The notes under the pieces were generated by a model. That model was not told the DNA's origin. It saw only the letters and a list, made by a program, of their open reading frames with translations, and searched no databases. The position numbers and the translations under genes are program-made. Below are positions 36,068 through 44,904 of a DNA stretch of 64,000 nucleotides, in pieces. The DNA is from Vibrio sp. STUT-A11 (lineage in GTDB: Bacteria > Pseudomonadota > Gammaproteobacteria > Enterobacterales > Vibrionaceae): assembly GCF_026000435.1 (NCBI RefSeq), contig NZ_AP026763.1, positions 248,001-312,000 of the forward strand, written 5' to 3'. Position 1 is the stretch's first letter; every line of letters starts with the position of its first letter.

Positions 36068-36280
36068 TTAATACTTTGCTTTTAATTGAATATCCACAGT
36101 TTCATGCAGTTCGGAATACACGATAACCGCTTCGCCTTTCTCTAGCTGCGATTTCACCTGATCGATCTTATCTTGCAGAGATACTTCCAGCGTGCCGTAA
36201 TCTGTTCCTTCACGCAGAACAAATTCACGAATCAGGTTTTCCAGTGTTTCTGGCGCAATGTCTTGCCAAGGAATGATCAT
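36068..36280 (-). CDS. yheU: YheU family protein (UPF0270)
   Basis: A 70-residue protein of the YheU family: IIPWQDIAPETLENLIREFV at the start, then LREGTDYG and a C-terminal VIVYSELHETVDIQLK. Function unknown. The ATG at 36280 is used; an adjacent in-frame TTG adds one residue. Upstream of prkB on the same strand and 86 bp after yheT, so the three may be one transcript. Confidence 0.88.
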   Translation of the reverse strand: MIIPWQDIAPETLENLIREFVLREGTDYGTLEVSLQDKIDQVKSQLEKGEAVIVYSELHETVDIQLKAKY

Positions 36281-36366
36281 CAATACCTCAAAATTTTATG
36301 ACGAGTGGGTAGGATATGTCGACCTTTGCAGCAAAAAATCAGTTCTAAAGGCCAACCTCTCCAAGT

Positions 36367-37374
36367 CTACTGTGTCTTACGTTTTGATACAGCAGAAAGA
36401 TGATCAGCAGCGATACTCTCGTAATAGGATGGCAGCGCTTCTTCGAGCCAAAACTTTGGCTTTAATGCAGACCCTGAGATAAAACCAACATGCCCGCCGT
36501 GTTCATACAGGCGATAGTCAATATTGGCAGGCAGGACAAACTTAGGGATAACCGCATCGGTCATAAATGGGTCATCCTTAGCGTGAATGATCAGCGTGGG
36601 CAGTTTGATCTGTTGTAACTTGCTCAGCCCAGAGCATTGGGTGTAATAGTCCTGCGCATCTTTAAACCCATGCAGAGGTGCTGTGATCAAATCGTCGAAC
36701 TCTTGTAAGCGAGTGACACGCTTGATTGAATTGTAAGAGAGTGCCAGCTCTCCATGGAGTAACGTGTGCTTTTGTAAGGCGTTCCGCTTTAATGATGAAA
36801 GTAAATATCGGCGGTAAACCTTGGAAAATCCCTGTTCAATGCGGTTAGCGCAAGCCGCTAAGTCGAGAGGCGCCGACACAATGGTTGCCGCTTTCAATAT
36901 CGGGTTATCTTGGTATTGCGCTAAGTAGTTTGCCAGCATATTTCCCCCTAAGGAAATGCCAATGGCAACTTTAGGGTTGTCCGGAAATTGCCTTTCAAGA
37001 TGTTCAAGGAAAAAGCGAGCGTCTGTCACTTCTCCTGAGTGATAAGCGCGGGCTTTTTTGTTTGGTTTCCCGCTACAGCCACGAAAGTGCATCATCACTG
37101 AAAGCCAGCCAGACTGAGCAAATGCGTTCATCAATCCGTTGGCATACGGGCTGTAGAAGCAGCCTTCCAGGCCGTGAAACAGGATAAAAATAGGTTTGTG
37201 CTGAGTGGTTTCTTTGTTTGGATCTTCACTCCAGGCGAGATCAAGAAAATCGCCATCCGTGGTATCCAGCGTTTGCCAGACAGGGGAAAACAACGCTTTT
37301 TTACGAATAAAGCGTGGTAGAAGGGTCTGGAGGTGTGGGTTTTTCATCCCAGCGGCTGCTAAAAATTGTGTCAT
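36367..37374 (-). CDS. yheT: alpha/beta hydrolase YheT
   Basis: A 335-residue hydrolase of the YheT/ABHD1-3 family: MKNPHLQTLLPRFIRKK near residue 10, FHGLEGCFYSPYANGLMNAF near 68, the nucleophile elbow GISLGGNMLANYLA near 138 and the likely catalytic His in YEHGGHVGFI near 296. The natural substrate is unknown; relatives act on esters and lipids. Its upstream region has TATAAT and a small TAGGTA-N5-TACCTA palindrome at 37445-37461. Confidence 0.88.
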   Translation of the reverse strand: MTQFLAAAGMKNPHLQTLLPRFIRKKALFSPVWQTLDTTDGDFLDLAWSEDPNKETTQHKPIFILFHGLEGCFYSPYANGLMNAFAQSGWLSVMMHFRGCSGKPNKKARAYHSGEVTDARFFLEHLERQFPDNPKVAIGISLGGNMLANYLAQYQDNPILKAATIVSAPLDLAACANRIEQGFSKVYRRYLLSSLKRNALQKHTLLHGELALSYNSIKRVTRLQEFDDLITAPLHGFKDAQDYYTQCSGLSKLQQIKLPTLIIHAKDDPFMTDAVIPKFVLPANIDYRLYEHGGHVGFISGSALKPKFWLEEALPSYYESIAADHLSAVSKRKTQ

Positions 37375-37542
37375 ACCTAACTGCTCTTATGCGCCCTCCA
37401 ACATCCATGGGAGAACTTATTAATATAATCCTTTATAAATATTATAGGTACTTTATACCTAAATGACTTCAAGATGCAGGATTCAGAGTGTTGTCACCGG
37501 CGCTAGTTCAAGGAACCAGCATTTCACGTTGTGTAATACAAT

Positions 37543-38031
37543 TTATGAATGCTTTGGCGGGTGAATATTTGGCACTGGGATAGCAAAAGCTTGTTGTAGA
37601 TGTTCACCGCCCAACTGGCGGCAATATCTGAGCGTGAGAGGATCGCCGTCGTTTTTGATCAGGCTGAGTGAGTTAATACAGTCGACTAAGTCGGATTGTT
37701 GCTGTTTCTCTAGCTGCAGCTCAAACTGCAGAGTTTCACGATACAATGCGTCGTTGACCTGAGATTTGAGGTGGCGTCGCAGATCGCGAAAAGAGTGCAG
37801 CAAGGTCTCGCTTCGGCCCAGACAGCTTTGAACTAAATGCCAGTCTTTCTCTTGGAAAATAAGCTGCTGCTCGTCGAGCCATCGGAGCAGCAGTAGTAGA
37901 TTCACGTTGCCGTGATAATTGTTTTGTAGTGATAGGCACGCTTCTTTTACTTCCCGCACGCCATAAAACTGCAAACTGAATTGCCATAGGTGCTCTAAGG
38001 TAAGGGGGTATTCTGCGTGCTTATTTGTCAT
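37543..38031 (-). CDS. TIGR02444 family protein
   Basis: A 162-residue soluble protein matching the TIGR02444 family (LEHLWQFSLQFYGVREVKEA, LSLQNNYHGNVNLLLLLRWL). It is mainly helical by composition; no catalytic motif is visible. The start overlaps the end of yheS by 4 bases, so the two are translationally coupled. Function unknown. Confidence 0.8.
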   Translation of the reverse strand: MTNKHAEYPLTLEHLWQFSLQFYGVREVKEACLSLQNNYHGNVNLLLLLRWLDEQQLIFQEKDWHLVQSCLGRSETLLHSFRDLRRHLKSQVNDALYRETLQFELQLEKQQQSDLVDCINSLSLIKNDGDPLTLRYCRQLGGEHLQQAFAIPVPNIHPPKHS

Positions 38032-39947
38032 TGATTAAACTCTAGCTCCATCTGCTCAAGTTCTTCCTGAGCTGACATCCATTCCATTTCTACTTCTTCG
38101 AGCTCTGATTTGCTCGACGATTGAAGCGCTAACACTTCATTTAGTTTAGCTTTATTTTCGGCTTCATACAGAGAGTTATCCGCCAATTGTTCTTCAGCTT
38201 TTGCTAGTGCTGCTCCCAACTTATCCATTTTATTTTCTAATTGTGTCAGCGTTTTGCGAATTGGTGCCGTTTGTTTACGAAATTCGGCTTCGCGGCGTTT
38301 CTGCTCTTTCTTCGCAACGGCGCTATTGGCGGTGTCTTTCGCCGGTTGTGATGCCTGTGCCTCTTTACGCTCAACTTTTTGTTGCTCTGTTAACCATTTA
38401 TAGTAGTCATTTAAGTCGCCATCAAATGGGGCCACCTGGCGGTCGTGGACGAGGTACAAGTCATCTGTGGTGGCGCGTAGCAGATAGCGGTCGTGCGAGA
38501 CAATCACCATGGCGCCTTCAAACGTTTGCAGTGCAAAAGTCAATGCTTGACGCATGTCTAAGTCTAAGTGGTTGGTTGGCTCATCGAGCAGTAATAGGTT
38601 CGGTTTTTGCCAAACAATCAATGCCAATACCAAACGTGCTTTTTCACCACCCGAGAATGGCGCGACTTTTTCCAGCGCTTTATCGCCCTGGAAGCCAAAA
38701 CTACCCAAGTAATCACGTAACTGTTGTTCGGTTTGATTCGGTGCGATTTGCATTAAGTGCTGTAGTGGCGTTTCTTCAGGGTGCAGCGTTTCAAGCTGGT
38801 GCTGAGCGAAGTAGCCAATCTTCACGCCTTGTGAATAGGTCAGGTCGCCGCCTTGGGCTTTGAGCTCGCCAGAAAGCAGTTTGATCAGCGTTGATTTACC
38901 TGCACCATTGCGACCAAGTAGACCGATACGGCTGCCAGGGACTAGGTTAAGGCGGATTTTCTCCAGAATTAAGTTGTCATCGTAGCCTGCCGAGACATCA
39001 TCCATCATCATGATTGGATTTGGTAAAGCGGCAGGTTGACGGAATTCAAAGCTGAATGGGTTATCGAACTGCGCTGGTAGTACTTTCTCCATGCGTTCCA
39101 GTGCCTTAATTCGGCTCTGCGCCTGACGTGCTTTGGACGCTTTGTAGCGGAATCGGTCGATGTAGCTTTGCATGTGCGACATCTGCTTTTGCTGCTTCTC
39201 GAACATCGCTTGCTGAAGAATCATTTTTTGCGCACGCTGGTTTTCGAATGACGAGTAGTTACCGGTGTATTCATTCAGCTGCTGATTTTCGATGTGAATG
39301 ATGCGACCAACGATAGGATCAAGGAAATCACGGTCGTGCGAAATCAGAATTAACGTGCCCGGGTAGTTTTGTAGCCAGCGTTCCAACCACATTACCGCAT
39401 CTAAATCCAGGTGGTTAGTTGGCTCATCGAGCAGCAGTAAATCAGAGCGACAAAGCAGTGCTTGAGCGAGGTTGAGACGCATACGCCAGCCACCGGAAAA
39501 CTGAGTCAGACTCCAGCTCATCTGTTCCTGACTGAACCCTAAGCCGTCAAGCAACTCTGCAGCTCGGGCGCGAATGCTATAACCACCAATGGTTTCGATT
39601 TTGCCGTGAATTTCAGCGACCAGAGTACCGTTATCTTGCTCTTCAGCGGCGGAAAGTTGCTTTTCAAGGTCACGGAACTCACGATCGCCATCTATGACAT
39701 ACTCTAATGCACTGCGCTCCAGAGCGGGTGTTTCCTGTGCTACCCAAGCAAGTTCCCAGTGCTGTGGTTGGCTGAATGAACCAGCATCAATCGACAGTTC
39801 ATCTTTTAATAAGGCGAACAGGGTGGATTTACCACAGCCATTTTTGCCAACTAGACCGACTTTATCTCCGGGGTGGATAGTCGCAGAAGCTTGATCTAAA
39901 AGAGGTTTACCGCCACGCAGTAACTGAATATCAGAAAAGGTAATCAT
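38028..39947 (-). CDS. yheS: ABC-F family ATPase YheS
   Basis: A duplicated ATP-binding protein without membrane segments, of the ABC-F group that acts on the ribosome. First cassette: GLVGKNGCGKST near 30, FSGGWRMRLNLAQAL near 145, LLLDEPTNHLD near 168. Second cassette: GLLGRNGAGKST near 340, FSGGEKARLVLAL near 431, LLLDEPTNHLD near 452. A coiled-coil tail follows from about 560. The ATG at 39947 gives 639 residues and the family N-terminus MITFSDIQLLRG; a GTG at 39962 is an alternative. Confidence 0.94.
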   Translation of the reverse strand: MITFSDIQLLRGGKPLLDQASATIHPGDKVGLVGKNGCGKSTLFALLKDELSIDAGSFSQPQHWELAWVAQETPALERSALEYVIDGDREFRDLEKQLSAAEEQDNGTLVAEIHGKIETIGGYSIRARAAELLDGLGFSQEQMSWSLTQFSGGWRMRLNLAQALLCRSDLLLLDEPTNHLDLDAVMWLERWLQNYPGTLILISHDRDFLDPIVGRIIHIENQQLNEYTGNYSSFENQRAQKMILQQAMFEKQQKQMSHMQSYIDRFRYKASKARQAQSRIKALERMEKVLPAQFDNPFSFEFRQPAALPNPIMMMDDVSAGYDDNLILEKIRLNLVPGSRIGLLGRNGAGKSTLIKLLSGELKAQGGDLTYSQGVKIGYFAQHQLETLHPEETPLQHLMQIAPNQTEQQLRDYLGSFGFQGDKALEKVAPFSGGEKARLVLALIVWQKPNLLLLDEPTNHLDLDMRQALTFALQTFEGAMVIVSHDRYLLRATTDDLYLVHDRQVAPFDGDLNDYYKWLTEQQKVERKEAQASQPAKDTANSAVAKKEQKRREAEFRKQTAPIRKTLTQLENKMDKLGAALAKAEEQLADNSLYEAENKAKLNEVLALQSSSKSELEEVEMEWMSAQEELEQMELEFNQ

Positions 39948-40122
39948 AGAGTCGTCATTCACTTTGCGCAGTGCGCGTTGCTTTGTTACTAAGGTATGTA
40001 TCTAGCGGTGAATAGTAGGGGTATTGGCACTAAAAGTCGATCTCTGAGCACGAATTGCATTATGCTGCACAAAAACGTATAACAATTTGATAACGGATAA
40101 AAATGACCACAAGGACGACCAT

Positions 40123-40719
40123 TTGGCTGTAACAGCGTCTATTCCCCCAAGAGTTCTGGTTATCTATGCTCACCCAGAGCCAGATAAATCCATTGCCAAT
40201 CAAGTGATGATAAAGAGAGTTCAATCACTTGATCATGTAACGGTGCACGATTTGTATGGTGCTTATCCGGACTTCTTTATCGATGTTAACAACGAGCATG
40301 ATCTCTTAAAGGAACATGATGTGATCGTATTTCATCATCCTCTTTATATGTACTCCTGTCCTGCTTTGTTAAAAGAGTGGTTGGATCGCGTGCTTGGTAA
40401 AGGCTTTGCGTTTGGCGATGGTTGCGCTCTGAAAGGGAAATACTGGCGCAGCGTGATCACCACGGGCGGCAAAGAGGAAGCATTCAGTACTAAAGGCTAC
40501 AACAAATATCCGTTAGAGCAGATTCTTCAGCCATTTGAGTTGACTGCGGCACTGTGTCAAATGCATTGGCTGGAACCACTGGTTCTGTATTGGTCACGAA
40601 ATGTCTCCGATATTGAGCGTTATGAGCATGCAGAGCAGTATCGTCGATGGTTGGGTGATCCTTTGAAAGACTGGAACGCAGCAAACGAACAGGGAGTTCA
40701 GCATGGCAGTCACCAGTGA
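40123..40719 (+). CDS. kefG: KefB ancillary oxidoreductase KefG
   Basis: A flavodoxin-fold NAD(P)H quinone oxidoreductase that binds and activates the KefB potassium efflux system. Motifs in 198 residues: VIYAHPEPDKSIANQVM near 16, FHHPLYMYSCPALLKEWLDR near 70 and KGFAFGDGCALKGK near 93. No ATG is available at the N-terminus. TTG at 40123 has AAGGAC at the right distance and is chosen over the TTG at 40087. The kefB start lies inside its last codons (17-bp overlap). Confidence 0.9.
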   Translation: MAVTASIPPRVLVIYAHPEPDKSIANQVMIKRVQSLDHVTVHDLYGAYPDFFIDVNNEHDLLKEHDVIVFHHPLYMYSCPALLKEWLDRVLGKGFAFGDGCALKGKYWRSVITTGGKEEAFSTKGYNKYPLEQILQPFELTAALCQMHWLEPLVLYWSRNVSDIERYEHAEQYRRWLGDPLKDWNAANEQGVQHGSHQ

Positions 40720-42499
40720 GTTTCTTCAAAGCAGTGTGGTGTTCCTTTCCGCCGCTGTTATCGCTGTGCCTCTCGCGCAGCGATTCGGGTTGGGATCAGT
40801 GCTGGGCTACCTGTTAGCCGGTGTCTTGATTGGCCCATGGGGGTTAGGGCTGATCAGTGATGTAGATGCCATTTTGCACTTTGCTGAGCTCGGGGTGGTA
40901 TTGCTACTGTTCTTAATTGGCCTCGAATTGAACCCCAAAAAATTGTGGCAGATGCGAGGGCCGATTCTAGGACTAGGTGGCGCACAGGTTGTGGTGACCA
41001 CATTTGTTATCGGCAGTATTGTCAGTTTGTTCGGGCTGAGCATGCAAGTGAGCTTGGTGATTGGGATGGGACTGGCGCTGTCTTCAACCGCTATTGCTCT
41101 GAGAGTGATTGAAGAGCAAGGGCTGAATGGCACGGAAACGGGGCAGTCAGGCTTTGCCGTTCTTCTGTTTCAGGATATTGCCGTCATCCCGATGTTGGCG
41201 ATATTGCCCCTTTTAGCAGGTGGGCAGACAGGCGGTGATTGGTTGGATGTATTGACGGTGCTGGGCAGTGTGATTGCATTGCTGATTGGAGGCCACTTCT
41301 TGCTACGCCCTTTGTTTCGGTTCGTCGTCATGAGTGGCGTGCGTGAGCTATTTACCGTTGCAGCTTTATTGGTTGTTCTGGGCATTTCGGTTGTGATGCA
41401 GAAGCTGGGCTTATCGATGGCGCTTGGCACCTTTCTGGCTGGTGTACTACTGGCGGAAAGTGAATATCGTCATGAGTTAGAGATAGCTATCGAGCCTTTC
41501 AAAGGTTTGCTGCTCGGATTGTTTTTTATCGCGGTTGGAATGGCGGTGAACCTTGGCTTACTGGCGCTACAACCCTTAGAGATCCTCGCTGCGGTTGTGG
41601 CGTTGGTATCAGTGAAAGGGTTGGCTCTTTACGCACTGGCGCGTGCTGCTCGAGTGAGAACAAAAGCACGTAGCCGTATGGCGGCCATCTTGAGCCAGGG
41701 CGGTGAATTTGCCTTCGTTATTTTTACCGCTGCAAGTCAGGAAGGTATTTTATCCCAACAACAGGTCGCTTTTTTGTTGGTTGTGGTCAGCTTATCAATG
41801 GTGACCACGCCTCTACTGTTGATGGGGCAGAAGAAGTGGTTTGCTCACACGCTTAACCAAGAAGAGGAAAGTGTCACCAGTAATGTGATCGACCGCCGTC
41901 CACGGGTAATCATCGCAGGGTTTGGTCGTTTCGGTCAGGTCGTCGGGCGCTTAATGTATGCCAACAAAATTAAAGTGACCGTCTTAGAAAGTGATGCGAG
42001 CCAAATTCATCTGCTACGTAAATATGGTTACAAAGTGTTTTATGGCGATGCAACCCAGATCGATTTGCTGCGTGCAGCAGGCGCGGATAAAGCGGAAGCG
42101 CTGGTGATTTGTACTGATTCGCCAGATGAAGTCATGGCGATTGTTGACATCTGCCGGGCACATTTTCCCAAACTCAAATTGCTTGCTCGTGCCCGAAGCC
42201 GGGTTGAAGCCTACCAACTGATGAGCCATGGTGTGCAAAATTACTCGCGTGAAACCTTCTTAGGGGCACTGGACCTTGGTCGCCAGACGCTTGTAGAACT
42301 CGGTATGCACCCATATCAAGCAAAGCGGGCAGAAGCACATTTTCGTAAGTTAGATAATGCTATGCTTAAAGACTTACTGCCTCAACACAGTGAAGATAAG
42401 AAACTCGCTCAAAGAGCGAAAGAAGCTCGTAAAGAGTTGGAAGAAATTTTTGGTCGTGAAATGGAAAGCGATCATCAGTCGCCCAATCATTGGAAGTAG
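40703..42499 (+). CDS. kefB: glutathione-regulated K+/H+ antiporter KefB
   Basis: An inner-membrane K+ efflux system opened by glutathione adducts, which acidifies the cytoplasm and protects against electrophiles. 598 residues: about 12 membrane segments of the CPA2 exchanger fold (GYLLAGVLIGPWGLG near 33; FLIGLELNPKKLW near 71; FQDIAVIPMLAILPLL near 154), a linker, then a cytoplasmic RCK/TrkA-N domain with VIIAGFGRFGQVVGRLMYAN near 400. Coupled to kefG. Confidence 0.95.
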   Translation: MAVTSEFLQSSVVFLSAAVIAVPLAQRFGLGSVLGYLLAGVLIGPWGLGLISDVDAILHFAELGVVLLLFLIGLELNPKKLWQMRGPILGLGGAQVVVTTFVIGSIVSLFGLSMQVSLVIGMGLALSSTAIALRVIEEQGLNGTETGQSGFAVLLFQDIAVIPMLAILPLLAGGQTGGDWLDVLTVLGSVIALLIGGHFLLRPLFRFVVMSGVRELFTVAALLVVLGISVVMQKLGLSMALGTFLAGVLLAESEYRHELEIAIEPFKGLLLGLFFIAVGMAVNLGLLALQPLEILAAVVALVSVKGLALYALARAARVRTKARSRMAAILSQGGEFAFVIFTAASQEGILSQQQVAFLLVVVSLSMVTTPLLLMGQKKWFAHTLNQEEESVTSNVIDRRPRVIIAGFGRFGQVVGRLMYANKIKVTVLESDASQIHLLRKYGYKVFYGDATQIDLLRAAGADKAEALVICTDSPDEVMAIVDICRAHFPKLKLLARARSRVEAYQLMSHGVQNYSRETFLGALDLGRQTLVELGMHPYQAKRAEAHFRKLDNAMLKDLLPQHSEDKKLAQRAKEARKELEEIFGREMESDHQSPNHWK

Positions 42500-42532
42500 T
42501 ACTTGAACTTAGGTTCAGGATAAGGAAATAGC

Positions 42533-42733
42533 GTGAAAATTAAAAAACGTTTTATTGCTGGTGCAAGTTGTCCACAGTGCAGCCAGCAAGATACCCTACG
42601 CTGGTGGATAGAGAACAACATTGAGTTGGTAGAGTGCGTTGAGTGTGATTATACAGAGCAGCGTAAACCGCAATCTGTAGAGAAAAATAAACACTCAGGG
42701 CAGGAAATGATTGGGATTTTTAAGCCGGAGTAA
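42533..42733 (+). CDS. yheV: YheV family zinc-ribbon protein
   Basis: A 66-residue protein with two cysteine pairs, CPQC near 14 and CVEC near 36, spaced as in a zinc ribbon, and the family C-terminus GQEMIGIFKPE. Start codon GTG at 42533 with TAAGGAA seven bases upstream. Follows kefB by 33 bp and precedes slyD, as in E. coli. Function unknown. Confidence 0.88.
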   Translation: MKIKKRFIAGASCPQCSQQDTLRWWIENNIELVECVECDYTEQRKPQSVEKNKHSGQEMIGIFKPE

Positions 42734-42825
42734 TTGAACTTCGATAATAGATCCCCATAATACACCCTATCAACTCAGTACTTAACCCCGTTCAGGTTAA
42801 GTCAATTAATCTCTCTGGAGTTAGT

Positions 42826-43371
42826 ATGAAAATCGAAAAGAACGTTGTTGCAAGCCTTGCATATAAAGTAATGTTGGAAGACGGTGTTGTTGTTGATCAA
42901 TCAACGACTGAAGCACCTCTTGATTACCTTCACGGTCACAACAACCTAATCACAGGTCTTGAAAAAGAACTTGAAGGCAAAGTGGCAGGCGACAAGTTCT
43001 CTGCAACTGTAGCTCCTGAAGATGCTTACGGCGAGCACAACGATGCGCTTGTTCAACGCGTTCCTGCAGAAGTTTTCCAGGGTGTTGATCAAATTGAAGT
43101 GGGTATGCGTTTCCTAGCGGATACTGACCAAGGTCCAATCCCTGTAGAAGTAACAGAAGTAGACGGCGAAGAAGTAGTTGTGGATGGTAACCACATGCTT
43201 GCTGGTCAAACACTGACGTTTGAAGTTGAAGTGGTAGCAACTCGCGAAGCAACGGCAGAAGAGATCGAACACGGTCACATCCACCAAGGTGGCAGCTGTG
43301 GTCATGACCATGATCACGACCACGATCATGAAGGCGGCTGTTGTGGTGGCGGTAGCTGCGGTTCTCACTAA
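42826..43371 (+). CDS. slyD: FKBP-type prolyl isomerase and metallochaperone SlyD
   Basis: A cytoplasmic prolyl isomerase, chaperone and nickel-binding protein that supplies Ni to hydrogenase in organisms that have it. The 181 residues contain the FKBP fold split by an insert-in-flap chaperone domain (about 70-125). The tail from about 150 is very rich in His, Cys and Gly, with HDHDHDHDHEGGCCGGG. Followed by a strong terminator. Confidence 0.96.
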   Translation: MKIEKNVVASLAYKVMLEDGVVVDQSTTEAPLDYLHGHNNLITGLEKELEGKVAGDKFSATVAPEDAYGEHNDALVQRVPAEVFQGVDQIEVGMRFLADTDQGPIPVEVTEVDGEEVVVDGNHMLAGQTLTFEVEVVATREATAEEIEHGHIHQGGSCGHDHDHDHDHEGGCCGGGSCGSH

Positions 43372-43401
43372 TTCGCAGTTAACACTTTCTAGATTCTGAA
43401 T

Positions 43402-43436
43402 AAAAAGCGCAAGTTGATCGTCAACTTGCGCTTTTT
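43402..43436 (+). terminator. slyD terminator
   Basis: An 11-bp perfect stem GCGCAAGTTGA / TCAACTTGCGC with a TCG loop, flanked by AAAAA and TTTTT. Confidence 0.95.
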
Positions 43437-43486
43437 GTTTATCTGAGGTTTAGTACTGGCTAGTTAATTCAGCCGTTAGGAACGTT

Positions 43487-44428
43487 ATGAACAAACCATT
43501 TTCCATTGCCATCCATGGTGGTGCGGGCACGATATTGCGTGAACAAATGAATGATTCACTGCAACAGGCTATTTTGACGGATTTGGAAAATGCGGCCAAA
43601 GCGGGTCATCAGATGTTGGCGAAGGGCGGAGCGTCACTTGATGCGGTCGTTGCAGCAGTAAAAGTGCTGGAAGACTCCCCTCACTTCAATGCTGGTAAAG
43701 GGTCAGTGTTAACCCACAATGAAATGGTTGAGATGGACGCTTCGATCATGGATGGCAGCAATTTGGCTGCTGGTGCGGTGGCGGGCGTAAGGCATATTAA
43801 AAATCCTATTGAGCTGGCTGGTGATGTGATGCAAAAGAGCGATCATGTTTTACTGGTTGGCGAGGGGGCTGAAATCTTTGCCTTTGAGCATGGACACCAA
43901 TATACCGAACAAGATTACTTCTTTACCGACCGACGTTACGAACAGTTGATCTCGATGCGAGAGAAAGGGGAGTTTGCGCTTTCTGAGTCTCGTTTTCCGG
44001 ATGATCGTAAACACGGAACGGTCGGTGCGGTTGCTTTGGATCAGCATGGTAACTTAGCGGCGGCGACCAGCACTGGTGGAGTGACGAACAAAAAATACGG
44101 TCGGATTGGTGATTCAGCGCTGATCGGCTGTGGAACCGTGGCTGAAAACGGTGTGGTTGCGGTTTCTACCACGGGCATGGGCGAGTTCTTTATTCGTAAA
44201 CGCGTCGCAGAAGATGTGGCGGCTCGGATACGCTATCTCAAAGAAGATGTACATACTGCGTGTGAGGCCGTGATTCAGGGCGATCTGAAAGCCATGGGTG
44301 GGGAAGGTGGTTTGATTGCTATTGATGCCGAGGGAGAACTGCATTTTGCGATGAACAGTTCCGGCATGTACCGGGCGGGCATCAACACTCAAGGCGAGTT
44401 GAGTGTAAAAATCTATGCGGATGAATAG
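43487..44428 (+). CDS. iaaA: isoaspartyl peptidase / L-asparaginase
   Basis: An N-terminal-nucleophile hydrolase that cleaves beta-aspartyl dipeptides and asparagine. It is made as a precursor that cuts itself before the Thr in KHGTVGAVALDQHGN near residue 179; GVTNKKYGRIGDSALIGCG and VSTTGMGEFFIRK are the substrate-loop segments. 313 residues. It stands alone between the slyD terminator and a repeat, and E. coli does not have it at this locus. Confidence 0.92.
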   Translation: MNKPFSIAIHGGAGTILREQMNDSLQQAILTDLENAAKAGHQMLAKGGASLDAVVAAVKVLEDSPHFNAGKGSVLTHNEMVEMDASIMDGSNLAAGAVAGVRHIKNPIELAGDVMQKSDHVLLVGEGAEIFAFEHGHQYTEQDYFFTDRRYEQLISMREKGEFALSESRFPDDRKHGTVGAVALDQHGNLAAATSTGGVTNKKYGRIGDSALIGCGTVAENGVVAVSTTGMGEFFIRKRVAEDVAARIRYLKEDVHTACEAVIQGDLKAMGGEGGLIAIDAEGELHFAMNSSGMYRAGINTQGELSVKIYADE

Positions 44429-44514
44429 CCTTTGGAATAGAGCACAAAGAACAAAGCCCAGACTAGGGCTTAAATCCGCTCGCTTAACGGGCGAGCGTCA
44501 TACTAAAAGTCCCC

Positions 44515-44647
44515 GTCATCCTGAAGAGCGACGAAGGAGCGTGATTCAGGATCTACTTACCGAGAGTGTCAGTGTTCAAGGTGCGAATTTCTGCTCATAG
44601 TGTGCAGGTAGTAGATTCCTGATGTCGCTTATGCTCCTCGGAATGAC
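44515..44647. repeat. 133-bp dispersed hairpin repeat, copy 2
   Basis: Opens GTCATCCTGAAGAGCGACG and closes CTCCTCGGAATGAC, with GATTCAGGATCTAC and TAGATTCCTGA inside. It has the same length and end structure as the copy at 466-598, but the middle differs. It lies in the gap between iaaA and slyX. Confidence 0.75.
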
Positions 44648-44676
44648 GTAGGGGACTGAAAATTTATGATTAAGTA

Positions 44677-44904
44677 TTAGTAGTGTGGTGGTGGTGGCTC
44701 ATTGGCTGGATCTTCCATATTTGATGAATCCATATTTTTCACTTTGCCTACCACGTATTTCATCTGATCTTGCATCTTAGTAATCAGCAATTGCTGCTGA
44801 GATAATGCGGCGTTCAGATCTTCAATCGTCTGTTCTTGGAACGCAGCCTGACACTCAAGGTCATTAACGCGCGCTTCCAGTTGCTGAATAAGTTTTTCTG
44901 TCAT
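44677..44904 (-). CDS. slyX: SlyX family protein
   Basis: A 75-residue coiled-coil protein: heptad-like pattern from residue 3 to about 45 (QLEARVNDLECQAAFQEQTI) and the family C-terminus PPPPHY. Function unknown. The start at 44904 overlaps the stop of the upstream WD40 gene (ATGA), so the two are coupled. Confidence 0.9.
   Translation of the reverse strand: MTEKLIQQLEARVNDLECQAAFQEQTIEDLNAALSQQQLLITKMQDQMKYVVGKVKNMDSSNMEDPANEPPPPHY

Noticed and set aside
38201..38863. 220-codon plus-strand frame inside yheS
   Set aside because: Antisense to the ABC-F ATPase; Walker and signature motifs confirm the minus strand.
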